DNA of 52,751 nucleotides from Spirochaetota bacterium (lineage in GTDB: Bacteria; Spirochaetota; Spirochaetia; Treponematales; Treponemataceae), in the NCBI GenBank assembly GCA_023398165.1, contig JAEWSQ010000029.1, forward strand, positions 1 to 52,751, written 5' to 3'. The translations under genes and the position numbers were made by a program. Shown here in pieces: positions 41,884 through 50,621 of this stretch (the stretch's first letter is position 1; each line of letters starts with the position of its first letter). A model generated the notes under the pieces. The model did not search any database, was not told the origin of the DNA, and saw only the letters and a program-made list of their open reading frames with translations.

Positions 41884-42948
41884 TTATGTCCTTGAAAACC
41901 GTAATAAAATAGAGCTTATTATGACAAATGTTACAACGGGAAACCAGGCTCCCATTGCAGGGGGAATAAGTCCGAACCGGGCTAGAAGCATCGTAACCAT
42001 CTGGAGCACATAAAAACCTACCGCACTTGCAAGGCATAGACCCAAACTTACCAGAAGAACATTTTTTCGTGTTTTTCCTGAAAGCCCGATCGATAAAAAA
42101 ACAACAATAAAAACAATAAAGGGGAATGAGTATTTTTTATAGTATTGCGACAGCGCTTCAGCAGAAGGTAATCCTGTCCTCTTCAAGTGCGCCAGATACA
42201 CTTTTGAATCAGAGATGTTTACAGCTTCAATATCGGTTACATTGCTTTGAAATGTCTCGGGAGGTTCAGTTATTTCCATTCCCGACACATCGTTTGTGAT
42301 GGTAAACCCGTCTCCATCTGCTTCATACACAGTGTATCCGTTAAACTGCCAGATTCCGTCTTTCCAAAGTGCAGTATCTGATTGAAGTATTTTTTTGAGT
42401 CTGCGGTTTTCATCCCGCCTGACAACATACAATCCGAAAATTTTTTTTGACTTGTCATCGTAATAATCTGCCTTATAAATAACAGAGCCATTATCTGAAA
42501 GCAGAACTATGCGGTCATTATTTCTGGACTTATTTTTTTTCAAAGCCAAATTTTCTATTTCAATTTTTTTTGCATACGTCGGGACTACCACACGGTCTTC
42601 AAAATAAAATAATCCTATGCTTGCAAAAAAAGCAAACACCAGCAGAGGCAGGGTAAAACGGAAGAGCGATATTCCTGAAGCAAAGATAGAAGTTAGTTCA
42701 TTTTTGGCATAAAGGTCGCTTAAAATGTATGAGGAGGCAAATAGAATGGATAAAGGAATTGCAAATGATAAGGTTTTCGGCACATACAGCAGTTCAATAT
42801 ATAAAACCTGCATAACGGGAATTTCAGAGGAAATGTAGCTCCATATATTCATTAAAAGATCAAGAAGCACAAGGACAAAAGAAAAAAAACTCAGAGCCCC
42901 TATAAAAACCGGTAAAAATTTTTTAAATATATAGTATAGTAGCGTCAT
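41884..42948 (-). CDS. lptG: LptG/YjgQ-family permease
   Basis: This is a YjgP/YjgQ-family membrane protein with N-terminal helices, a periplasmic beta-jellyroll (about 120-250) and three C-terminal helices. In LPS-bearing bacteria LptF and LptG form the transmembrane part of the transporter that lifts LPS from the inner membrane. I start at ATG 42948, which overlaps the lptF stop as ATGA; the longer frame to 43011 would run into lptF. The cargo in this organism is uncertain. Confidence 0.85.
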   Translation of the reverse strand: MTLLYYIFKKFLPVFIGALSFFSFVLVLLDLLMNIWSYISSEIPVMQVLYIELLYVPKTLSFAIPLSILFASSYILSDLYAKNELTSIFASGISLFRFTLPLLVFAFFASIGLFYFEDRVVVPTYAKKIEIENLALKKNKSRNNDRIVLLSDNGSVIYKADYYDDKSKKIFGLYVVRRDENRRLKKILQSDTALWKDGIWQFNGYTVYEADGDGFTITNDVSGMEITEPPETFQSNVTDIEAVNISDSKVYLAHLKRTGLPSAEALSQYYKKYSFPFIVFIVVFLSIGLSGKTRKNVLLVSLGLCLASAVGFYVLQMVTMLLARFGLIPPAMGAWFPVVTFVIISSILLRFSRT

Positions 42949-44063
42949 TTTTTTACCAGCTTGACTAAGAACACCAGGCCGAATACGGCTACAATAGTAT
43001 TCGGAAGCCACATGACAATGAATCCGTTAATGTTATTCCGGATACCGAAATTCTGACCCATAATAATCAATGACCAGTATAATACTGAAACTAAAATTCC
43101 AATTATAAGTCCGATGGTCTGACCGTTTACTTTTCCGAACATAAGAGCAAGAGGGAAAGCAAGCAGTGAGAAAAACAGAGAACCGAAGGGGAGAGAGAAT
43201 TTTTTATAATATTCCATCTCGTACAGGTTTAATTGAAATGTACGTTCACCTTCGCTTTCTGCGCGTTTTTTAATAATAACTTTTTTTAGATCATACGAGG
43301 TCATTTCTCTCGGATTTGTAGAACTTGAAGAGGAAGAAAGAAAGCTGTCGGCAAAAAGATTCATCACCGCGTTGTCAGCTTTCATTTGTGTAAAAGTCGA
43401 AGCTGTTTTTTTGTCGAATTGAATTATTTCCGGTTCAGCCATGTTAAGCTGCATAAAAACTGTCTTATCTTTTGATTCAAGTATTGTTGTCTGACCGGCA
43501 ATTGTAATACGTTGATTATTTTGGGAATCAGTATCGAACATAAGCAGATCAGATACATTTCTCTCTTCGACATTTCCAATTACCAGTATGGAATCATTTG
43601 TTCTTTTAATCGAGTTTGATTCCAGTTCAAGACCGGGATTTGAAAGAATTATTTCACGATACAGATCATTGTAGGCAATAGTGCCGACCGGCAGTAAATA
43701 ATCGTTCACCGCGAAAGACACAATTGAAATTAAAAGTCCCAGCAGCAGTACGGGAGCAAGCAGCACAGTAAACGACAAACCGCTTGCTCTCACTATTAAA
43801 ATTTCATTATCCGATACAAATCTTCCTATGCACATTAAAAAGCCGACTAATGTTGCAAAGGGAGCTGCCTGTGCAATAACAAAAGGAAGTGAAAAAATAA
43901 TAAGACGCGTAACATCGAGAACAGGAACTCTTTTTTTTAAGATATCTTCTGCCATTAATAATATCTGATTAACGAAAAAGATAAGAAAGAAAAAAAGAAA
44001 TGCCACGATAAAAAAGAGAAATAATTCCTTCAGTATGTAGGTGAACAAAATATTTTTCTTCAT
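42945..44063 (-). CDS. lptF: LptF/YjgP-family permease
   Basis: This is a partner of the next gene with the same topology: helices at the N-terminus (LFLFFIVAFLFFFLIFFVNQI), a soluble middle domain and C-terminal helices (SLLAFPLALMFGKVNGQTIGLIIG is characteristic; only fragments shown). It overlaps lptG by four bases. Family assignment is strong; which of the two is F or G rests on gene order and similarity recalled from memory. Confidence 0.85.
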   Translation of the reverse strand: MKKNILFTYILKELFLFFIVAFLFFFLIFFVNQILLMAEDILKKRVPVLDVTRLIIFSLPFVIAQAAPFATLVGFLMCIGRFVSDNEILIVRASGLSFTVLLAPVLLLGLLISIVSFAVNDYLLPVGTIAYNDLYREIILSNPGLELESNSIKRTNDSILVIGNVEERNVSDLLMFDTDSQNNQRITIAGQTTILESKDKTVFMQLNMAEPEIIQFDKKTASTFTQMKADNAVMNLFADSFLSSSSSSTNPREMTSYDLKKVIIKKRAESEGERTFQLNLYEMEYYKKFSLPFGSLFFSLLAFPLALMFGKVNGQTIGLIIGILVSVLYWSLIIMGQNFGIRNNINGFIVMWLPNTIVAVFGLVFLVKLVKK

Positions 44064-44066
44064 GTA

Positions 44067-44519
44067 CTACGCTTTTCCTGTAGAACCAAACCCGCCGTCA
44101 GAACGTTTTGTAACACTTAACGCATCAGTCTGTTCAAACGAAGAGTGCAGCACAGGAGCAAAAACCATCTGAGCTATGCGGTCACCATGGTTTATTATAA
44201 AATCTTCTTTCCCGTGATTTATGAGTATTACTTTTATTTCACCGCGGTAATCACTGTCGATGGTTCCCGGCGTATTTAAACATGTTATACCGTTTTTCAA
44301 TGCAAGCCCGGAACGGGGCCGTATCTGCACCTCAAAGCCTACCGGAATCTCAAAAAAAAGACCGGTCGGTACTGCTGCAATTTCACCGCTTTTTAAACAC
44401 AGCGGTTGTGAGAGGCAGGCGCAAATATCCGCACCTGCAGAGCCCTCAGTCTGATATTCCGGAACTTTTGCACCTTGCGAGAGCCTAACACGGATAACTG
44501 AACCGATCACATTTGTCAT
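44067..44519 (-). CDS. dut: dUTP diphosphatase
   Basis: All five trimeric dUTPase motifs are present in 150 residues: GSAGADI, PRSGLA, NTPGTIDSDYRGEI, GDRIAQMVF and RSDGGFGSTG, the last closing the active site. It hydrolyses dUTP to keep uracil out of DNA, complementing the uracil-DNA glycosylase encoded at 16997. AAGGA precedes the ATG. Confidence 0.96.
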   Translation of the reverse strand: MTNVIGSVIRVRLSQGAKVPEYQTEGSAGADICACLSQPLCLKSGEIAAVPTGLFFEIPVGFEVQIRPRSGLALKNGITCLNTPGTIDSDYRGEIKVILINHGKEDFIINHGDRIAQMVFAPVLHSSFEQTDALSVTKRSDGGFGSTGKA

Positions 44520-44528
44520 ACCATTTCC

Positions 44529-45800
44529 TTACAGTAAAGAAAGATTTTTCTTTATTACTTTTTTCTGATAACACGGAATAGAATTTCCGTACAACATAAG
44601 TGCCTTATCTTTCGAACATGCTAACTGCTGTATAAGACCTTGTAAATGCTCCAGTCTTATCTGCAAAACCCTTTCAACCCTTTCTTCCGAGCTCAATAAA
44701 GGCAGATCGAGAAAATAAAGACGTGCAATATTTTTCATCCGCTGCTCTGGATCTTCTGAAGCTATAATTTCTTCTCCGCAAATATGCTGCTTCGCAGCTT
44801 CAAGCTCATCTTCAGATATTCTCATGGTAAAAAAAAGCTTCATCTGATCAAATAGATCGGTAATAACCTTCATAGTGTTCTTTTTTGATGCTGAAGCATA
44901 CGCACACCAAAGTGCAGTATCGCGAAGCATATATATATAGCTGTATACATTATAACAATAACCTGCCTTTTCGCGCAAGCTTTGAAAAAGCCTGGAACTC
45001 ATCGTATCGCCAAGTACAGCGTTAAGAAGATTCCACTGTAAATATTCATCGATAGTCTCAGGCTTTTGCACTTGATGCAAAAGAAACAGCTGCTCCTGCT
45101 GAAAATTTGCCTTTACTGCGTGCAGCCCGCCCTTCCATACCGGAAGTGTAAAATTGAATTCCTTATCGTTTTCCAATCTGCTGGGATTTTTTTCCATCAA
45201 GTCCCGCACTTCCTGTTCGCTGAAATTTCCTGAAATACACACCATAAGCTTTCCCTGGGCTATGTATTTATTATACCATTCAAATAAAGCCTCACGGCTT
45301 ATTGTATGAATATCTTCAACAGAACCGGATATTGACTGTGAAACACTCTGAGAAGGCCAAACGGATTCAAACAGGGCATCGCTTGCAGCCTCCTCGGGAT
45401 CGTCAAAGGCTGAAAGAATTTCGCTTTCAATAACAGACCGCTCTTTTTCAATATCCACCCGGGCAAAGGTGGCGTTAAGCATCATATCATTCATTACAGA
45501 CAGAGCCTGAAGGGTGTAGACCGATGGAACAACGCAGTGAACGCACAAGGTTTCACGGTCGGTAAAAGCGTTTATGTATCCGCCTATGCGGTCAAAAGAA
45601 ACAGCTATATCAAAAGCGCTCTTTGTTGTCGTTCCTTTAAATAACATATGCTCAACAAAGTGCGATATGCCTCTTTGATTCTCTGTTTCATAGCGGCTGC
45701 CGGTAAAAAACCAAAAACCGACTGCAGCGGTTTTAGCCGTTGCAACCGGTTCTGTGATGAGAACAATCCCGTTATTCAAAGTTACTTTTGAAACAGGCAT
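44529..45800 (-). CDS. M16-family zinc peptidase
   Basis: This is a 423-residue inverzincin. HFVEHMLFKG carries the H-x-x-E-H zinc site near residue 47, and a downstream Glu (ESEILSAFDDPEEA region) supplies the third ligand. It follows pnp immediately, the common bacterial position for this M16 group (YmxG-like). Substrates are unknown. It starts 2 bases after the pnp stop region. Confidence 0.9.
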   Translation of the reverse strand: MPVSKVTLNNGIVLITEPVATAKTAAVGFWFFTGSRYETENQRGISHFVEHMLFKGTTTKSAFDIAVSFDRIGGYINAFTDRETLCVHCVVPSVYTLQALSVMNDMMLNATFARVDIEKERSVIESEILSAFDDPEEAASDALFESVWPSQSVSQSISGSVEDIHTISREALFEWYNKYIAQGKLMVCISGNFSEQEVRDLMEKNPSRLENDKEFNFTLPVWKGGLHAVKANFQQEQLFLLHQVQKPETIDEYLQWNLLNAVLGDTMSSRLFQSLREKAGYCYNVYSYIYMLRDTALWCAYASASKKNTMKVITDLFDQMKLFFTMRISEDELEAAKQHICGEEIIASEDPEQRMKNIARLYFLDLPLLSSEERVERVLQIRLEHLQGLIQQLACSKDKALMLYGNSIPCYQKKVIKKNLSLL

Positions 45801-45802
45801 CC

Positions 45803-47914
45803 CTATTTTTTTGCCTGCTCCTCTAGAGCGTCAATGTAGGAAAGATTCAGTCTTCCCATTTTGTCGATCTCTAACAGTTTAACAGGAATCTGCTGTCCTT
45901 CTTTGACAACATCGGAAACTGTATTAATTTTTGAGCGTGAGAATTTGGAAATGTGGCACAATCCCTCTTTTCCAGGAAGAATCTCCACGAAGGCGCCGAA
46001 ATCCATAATTCTTTTTACAGTACCGTTATAAATAAATCCTACTTCAGGATCTTCAACAATTCCTTTTATAGCCCGTTTTGCATCATCAGTCGCTTTTGAG
46101 TTTTTACCATAAATCGTTACTGTTCCGTCATCATCGGTGTTAATGGTAACTCCGTATAAGGCGGAAATTCCTTTAACAGTCTTTCCTCCCGGACCGATGA
46201 GAGCGCCGATTTTATCGGTCTCTATCTTAATGCTCTCAATTTTGGGAGCATACTGGCTTATAGAGGAAGCAGGTTTGCTTATTGTCTGATTCATGATGCC
46301 CAGAATGTGCATGCGTCCTCTTTTAGCCTGATCCAAAGCCTTGGTCATGATCTCAGTGGTAACACCTGCAATCTTAATATCCATCTGGAAACCGGTTATA
46401 CCTTTCTCTGTTCCGGCGACTTTGAAGTCCATATCGCCCAGGTGATCTTCCTCTCCCAGAATATCGGAAAGAACGGCAAACCTTTCATACGGGTTTTCTT
46501 TTGATCCTTCGGTAATGAGACCCATTGCTATACCGGCTACCGGTCTCTTCATAGGAACACCTGCTGCAAGCATGCACAAGGTGCCTCCGCATACTGATGC
46601 CATAGATGAAGATCCGTTCGATTCCATTATTTCTGATACAACGCGTACAGTGTAGGGGAATTCCTCACGTGTAGGAACCATAGGCTCCAAAGAACGGCGT
46701 GCAAGATTACCATGACCGATTTCCCGTCTTCCTGTGCCTATACGGCCGACTTCGCCGACAGAATACGGGGGAAAGTTGTAATGAAGAATGAAGTGTTCCC
46801 TGCGGTCGCCGTCGATGTCGTCATACACCTGTTCATCGAGAACAGTACCGAGTGTCGATACAGCAAGAGCCTGGGTTTCTCCGCGTGTAAAAATTGCAGA
46901 TCCGTGAGGACGGGGAAGAACATTGATTTCACATGAAACCGGGCGGATATCTTCAGTGCCGCGGCCGTCAACGCGGATTCCCTTATCGAGAATGCTTTTT
47001 CGTAGAATGTTGTATTCCATTTCCTCAAAAAGAGCAGCGAACAATTTTGCCTGATTTTCATCTTCAAGCTGCTGTGCATATTTTTCTTTTAATGAGTTTC
47101 TTACCTGTGCTATTGCATCGTGGCGCAGGTGTTTTCCCTTAACAAAACAGGCTGTTTCGAGCAGAGGCATAGCTTCACAGAGCATTGCTTCTTTATTATC
47201 CAAAGTAACCTGAAGAGGCGCAAGCGGCAGTTTTTCTTTTCCTGCAAGCTTTTTAAGATCATCCTGAAGTTTGCACATGACGGCAATGAATTCCTGCGCC
47301 TTCTCAAGTGCGCCGAGCATCAGCTCTTCGGAAACTTCTTTTGCGCCGCCTTCAACCATGGTAAATCCTTCAGCGGTACCGGCAACAACAATTTCCAGCT
47401 CGCCTTTTTCAATCTGCTCATATGTCGGATTCAAAACATACCGGCCGTCAACATACCCTACTCTTACTGCGGCTATAGGACCGTTAAATGGAATATCTGA
47501 TATATGAACAGCCGCTGAACTTGCTATAACAGACAAAATGTCGGGGGGATTAATCTGATCGGATGATACACAGGTTGGAACAACCTGAATATCACGGCCG
47601 AATGCAATATCAAATAAAGGACGCATTGGACGGTCAATAAGACGGGAAACGAGAATTTCCTTATCCTTTGGTCTTCCTTCTCTCTTTATAAAACCGCCTG
47701 GAATTTTTCCGGCAGCATAGTATTTTTCATTATAATCGACAGTAAGAGGAACATAATCTAAGCCCTCTTTTGCTTCTGATGAAGCACATACAGTGGCAAC
47801 TATCGCGGAACCGCCGAACTGAGCATACACAGATCCGTTAGCCTGTTTTGCAAGGCGGCCTGTCTCAAGAACGAGTTCGTCATTGCCGATCTTATAGGTA
47901 ACTCTTTGAACCAT
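45803..47914 (-). CDS. pnp: Polyribonucleotide nucleotidyltransferase
   Basis: PNPase degrades RNA 3'-to-5' with phosphate. There are two RNase PH domains (GGFIKREGRPKDKEI in the first; RGETQALAVSTLGT in the second), a KH domain with IGPGGKTVKGI near residue 570, and an S1 domain ending the 703 residues. GAAGGAAAAA precedes the ATG. It follows rpsO with a hairpin between, as in many bacteria. Confidence 0.97.
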   Translation of the reverse strand: MVQRVTYKIGNDELVLETGRLAKQANGSVYAQFGGSAIVATVCASSEAKEGLDYVPLTVDYNEKYYAAGKIPGGFIKREGRPKDKEILVSRLIDRPMRPLFDIAFGRDIQVVPTCVSSDQINPPDILSVIASSAAVHISDIPFNGPIAAVRVGYVDGRYVLNPTYEQIEKGELEIVVAGTAEGFTMVEGGAKEVSEELMLGALEKAQEFIAVMCKLQDDLKKLAGKEKLPLAPLQVTLDNKEAMLCEAMPLLETACFVKGKHLRHDAIAQVRNSLKEKYAQQLEDENQAKLFAALFEEMEYNILRKSILDKGIRVDGRGTEDIRPVSCEINVLPRPHGSAIFTRGETQALAVSTLGTVLDEQVYDDIDGDRREHFILHYNFPPYSVGEVGRIGTGRREIGHGNLARRSLEPMVPTREEFPYTVRVVSEIMESNGSSSMASVCGGTLCMLAAGVPMKRPVAGIAMGLITEGSKENPYERFAVLSDILGEEDHLGDMDFKVAGTEKGITGFQMDIKIAGVTTEIMTKALDQAKRGRMHILGIMNQTISKPASSISQYAPKIESIKIETDKIGALIGPGGKTVKGISALYGVTINTDDDGTVTIYGKNSKATDDAKRAIKGIVEDPEVGFIYNGTVKRIMDFGAFVEILPGKEGLCHISKFSRSKINTVSDVVKEGQQIPVKLLEIDKMGRLNLSYIDALEEQAKK

Positions 47915-48003
47915 TTTTTCCTTCTTCTTAAAAAAATAAACCGGAGGTATCAGTGAGGGATGGCTGTAATGCGGTATCCATCCGTTTGATTAATTGTAAA
48001 ACA

Positions 48004-48030
48004 CGGAACCTGCACCGACTGCAGGTTCCG
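48004..48030 (-). terminator. Hairpin between rpsO and pnp
   Basis: An 11-pair perfect stem, CGGAACCTGCA with TGCAGGTTCCG and a five-base loop, is followed on the minus strand by TGTTTTAC. The T run is short, so partial termination or an RNase processing site for the pnp message is likely. The 135-base gap (47915-48049) otherwise shows only a GGATGG/CCATCC repeat at 47957-47982. Confidence 0.65.
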
Positions 48031-48049
48031 GCTGAAAAAATATTTTGTT

Positions 48050-48319
48050 TTATTTTCGTAAACCAAGCTCTTTAATAAGTTCGCGGTAAACTTCCAGATT
48101 GCTTCTCTCCAGATACTTTAAAAGGCTTCTGCGCTGTCCTACGAGTTTAATAAGCCCGCGGGATGCACCCTTGTCTTTTGGAAATACCTTGCAGTGTTCT
48201 GTTAATTGTTTAATCCGCTCTGTTAATAAAGCGATTTGAACTTTTGTGTTTCCGGTATCTTTTGCATTTGCACCGAATGCTGCTATTGTTGCAGCTGTTT
48301 TTTCTTTTGTAAGCGCCAT
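48050..48319 (-). CDS. rpsO: 30S ribosomal protein S15
   Basis: This 89-residue protein has the S15 pattern: QIALLTERIKQLTEHCKVFPKDKGASRGLIKLVGQRRSLLKYL spans the central helices (identified by its motif LVGQRRSLLKYL). It binds 16S rRNA early in 30S assembly. AAGGAG precedes the ATG. Order ribF-rpsO-pnp is conserved in bacteria. Confidence 0.97.
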   Translation of the reverse strand: MALTKEKTAATIAAFGANAKDTGNTKVQIALLTERIKQLTEHCKVFPKDKGASRGLIKLVGQRRSLLKYLERSNLEVYRELIKELGLRK

Positions 48320-48354
48320 TACTTACTCCTTACTATTTTTTTCCTCAGGATAAC

Positions 48355-49188
48355 CTAAATAAATTCTATTGTCCTAACAGAAATTAACGCCGAAGGATGC
48401 GAAACCGAAAGGCGAAGGGTATCGTTTTCGCAGCAGCATACAGTATTAAAAACTGTCATATCGGACAGTAAAACAGAAACATCGTACCTGCCCTCCGGGG
48501 GAAGAACCTGTGTTGCCGCTTTATTATCTATTACAAAGGTATGAATATCACCCTTAAGTTCATGCTTCCAAACAAGAGCTTCCCCGTCTATAGCATACGG
48601 CCTTCCTAAAAGCTGCTCAGCATACTTCATCTGCCCTTCAGCAACTGCCTGCCGTATTGCGCTGGAACTCACTCTTAAACCGCTGATGCTCACGGTATGT
48701 ATAACGGTTACAGATATACCGCGGGTTTCCGAAAATTGTCTCAATTCACGTATACCTGTCTCTCCCTTATACCCGCATTTGAAATCATCGCCTACGGTTA
48801 TATATCTCATTGCACAAGACATATACAGGATTGAAAGAAAATCCGTACCACTCATTGTACTAAATTTATGAGAAAAGTCAATGACCACGGCAAAATCGAA
48901 CCCTTTATGTTTAAACCAGGATAACCGCAAAGAAAGAGTAGATACCTCACCGGGAAAATCTATACCGTTCTTTGCTTTTGGGGGACTATTGAATGTAATA
49001 ACCCCGGTCTTCAGGGAAGATAATTCCCTTTTGCTGGCAAGAACCGCATCGCACAAAACCTCATGGCCGCGGTGCGGACCGTCAAAACCGCCTATTGTAA
49101 GCGCTGAACCGCATTGAAAAAAGGACACATACTCAGGGTTTCGGGAATTCTGAAAATTTTCAATATCGTTCCATGAGAATACTCTCAT
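48355..49188 (-). CDS. ribF: FAD synthetase (RibF) with degenerate kinase half
   Basis: The N-terminal half is the FMN adenylyltransferase, with GGFDGPHRGHEVL (nucleotide-binding HxGH), GDDFKCGYKG and SSSAIRQ. The riboflavin-kinase half, after LLGRPYAIDGEAL, is short (about 85 residues) and lacks the G-x-x-x-GFPTAN motif that binds Mg-ATP. FAD synthesis is likely to remain while flavokinase activity may be lost. It shares a base with the truB stop (TAATG). Total length is 277 versus about 310 in intact RibF. Confidence 0.87.
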   Translation of the reverse strand: MRVFSWNDIENFQNSRNPEYVSFFQCGSALTIGGFDGPHRGHEVLCDAVLASKRELSSLKTGVITFNSPPKAKNGIDFPGEVSTLSLRLSWFKHKGFDFAVVIDFSHKFSTMSGTDFLSILYMSCAMRYITVGDDFKCGYKGETGIRELRQFSETRGISVTVIHTVSISGLRVSSSAIRQAVAEGQMKYAEQLLGRPYAIDGEALVWKHELKGDIHTFVIDNKAATQVLPPEGRYDVSVLLSDMTVFNTVCCCENDTLRLSVSHPSALISVRTIEFI

Positions 49189-50207
49189 TATACATCACCT
49201 TTCGATGCTGATATAGTATCTTTTTTAGAACGGGGTATGACAAATGAATATGAAATAGTGTTTCCCTTTTTCTTTACGAGTCCGCAAAACACCGAATCTT
49301 GAGTAAATACAGCGGTTTCTCCCTTTGAAGAAAAAGAAAGGAAACTGGAATCCGTAAGTTTTTTTCCGTTATAAAAATCAGCTTCATGCTCCTTTTTTAA
49401 AAGAGCGGTTGAAAATCCGCATCTTAATGCAATTTCTTCTGACATAGACATAAGCGATTGACGAATCAAACTGTATGTCTGTTCTTTTTGCTTCTCATTT
49501 TCAACGGGTAATTCTGTACTCTGCGAAGGAGAGGCAATCATGGATAATGAAAAAGGTTCCAATTCACCTGCATTACCTGCTTCACAGAGGGCAAATGGAC
49601 CAACATGAGTACGGCGAAGCTTAACCAGATGAGCACAGGAAGAACACTCACATCCTATATCGCGCGCAAGAGAGCGTATATAGGTACCCTTGGAAACGCA
49701 AAACCTGATGTGCGCATATTCAACTGCATCCGGATTGTCAACACCAATAAGATTGAGAGTATGAACGGTAATAGGCCTTGCATTCATCACAGGAATAGTA
49801 CCTTTTCTAGCCAGATCGCTTGCCCTTTTCCCGTCAATATGCAGGGCTGAATATACAGGAGGTATCTGACTCATAGAGCCTATGAAACCGGGCAGTACTT
49901 CCTCAAGCTTCTGAAGAGACGGGAGCCCCGCTGTTTTTACAGGTTCCCCTTCAGGATCAAGCGTATCTGTTTCAATGCCGAACCGGATAATTGCTTCATA
50001 TGTTTTATCGAAGTCTGTAATATGACCTACGAGATGCGTCATGCTTCCAGTGAGAACGACAAGAAGACCGTCTGCAAAATTATCAAGGGTACCGGTATGT
50101 CCCACCTTCCTGGTATGCAGAGCATGCTTAATATCCCACAATGAAGAAAAACTGGTAAGGTTTCTTTTTTTTGCGTACAATATAATGCCGGATTCAGGAT
50201 TATGCAA
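49188..50207 (-). CDS. truB: tRNA pseudouridine-55 synthase
   Basis: TruB makes pseudouridine 55 in the tRNA T-loop. The catalytic Asp lies in VGHTGTLDNFADGLLVV near residue 42, and KGTYIRSLARDIG follows. The canonical GTLDP-A-TGLL reads GTLDNFADGLL here, a mild change. The C-terminus is long and divergent, giving 339 residues. It sits in the infB-rbfA-truB-ribF order. Confidence 0.94.
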   Translation of the reverse strand: MHNPESGIILYAKKRNLTSFSSLWDIKHALHTRKVGHTGTLDNFADGLLVVLTGSMTHLVGHITDFDKTYEAIIRFGIETDTLDPEGEPVKTAGLPSLQKLEEVLPGFIGSMSQIPPVYSALHIDGKRASDLARKGTIPVMNARPITVHTLNLIGVDNPDAVEYAHIRFCVSKGTYIRSLARDIGCECSSCAHLVKLRRTHVGPFALCEAGNAGELEPFSLSMIASPSQSTELPVENEKQKEQTYSLIRQSLMSMSEEIALRCGFSTALLKKEHEADFYNGKKLTDSSFLSFSSKGETAVFTQDSVFCGLVKKKGNTISYSFVIPRSKKDTISASKGDV

Positions 50208-50212
50208 AACTG

Positions 50213-50596
50213 CTAGTCCTCCGTTTTTATTTCACCGGCTGCTTTTTCTTCTTTTTCAAGCTGTTCGAGTTTTTTAATCATCTCAAAACCCTCTTTAATG
50301 CTTGTATCCATAACGAAGGTTAATTTGGGAAACTGCCTCAGCGTTAATTTTTTTGAAAGCGTGGTCTGAATGAACCCTGCTGCGCTTTCAAGACCTTTAA
50401 CACCTTTCTCTGTTTTTTTATCGTCCATGAAACTTGACACATACACTTTTGCATACCCGAGATCACCGGCAACTTCAACCCTGTTAATACTTAAAAAAGT
50501 TGAAACGCGGGGATCCTTAATTTGACGAAGCAGAATCATACGGGATATTTCCTCCCGTATCTGCTCTCCAAGCCGTTCTAAACGAAACTCTGACAT
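50213..50596 (-). CDS. rbfA: Ribosome-binding factor A
   Basis: This KH-like protein of 127 residues matures the 30S subunit. Visible are the opening RLERLGEQIREEISRMI and the block DPRVSTFLSINRVEVAGDLGYAKVYVS. A charged tail ends the protein. AAGGA precedes the ATG. It lies between infB and truB, as is usual. Confidence 0.95.
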   Translation of the reverse strand: MSEFRLERLGEQIREEISRMILLRQIKDPRVSTFLSINRVEVAGDLGYAKVYVSSFMDDKKTEKGVKGLESAAGFIQTTLSKKLTLRQFPKLTFVMDTSIKEGFEMIKKLEQLEKEEKAAGEIKTED

Positions 50597-50621
50597 GTAT
50601 TATCCTTAATACCTAAAGGCA

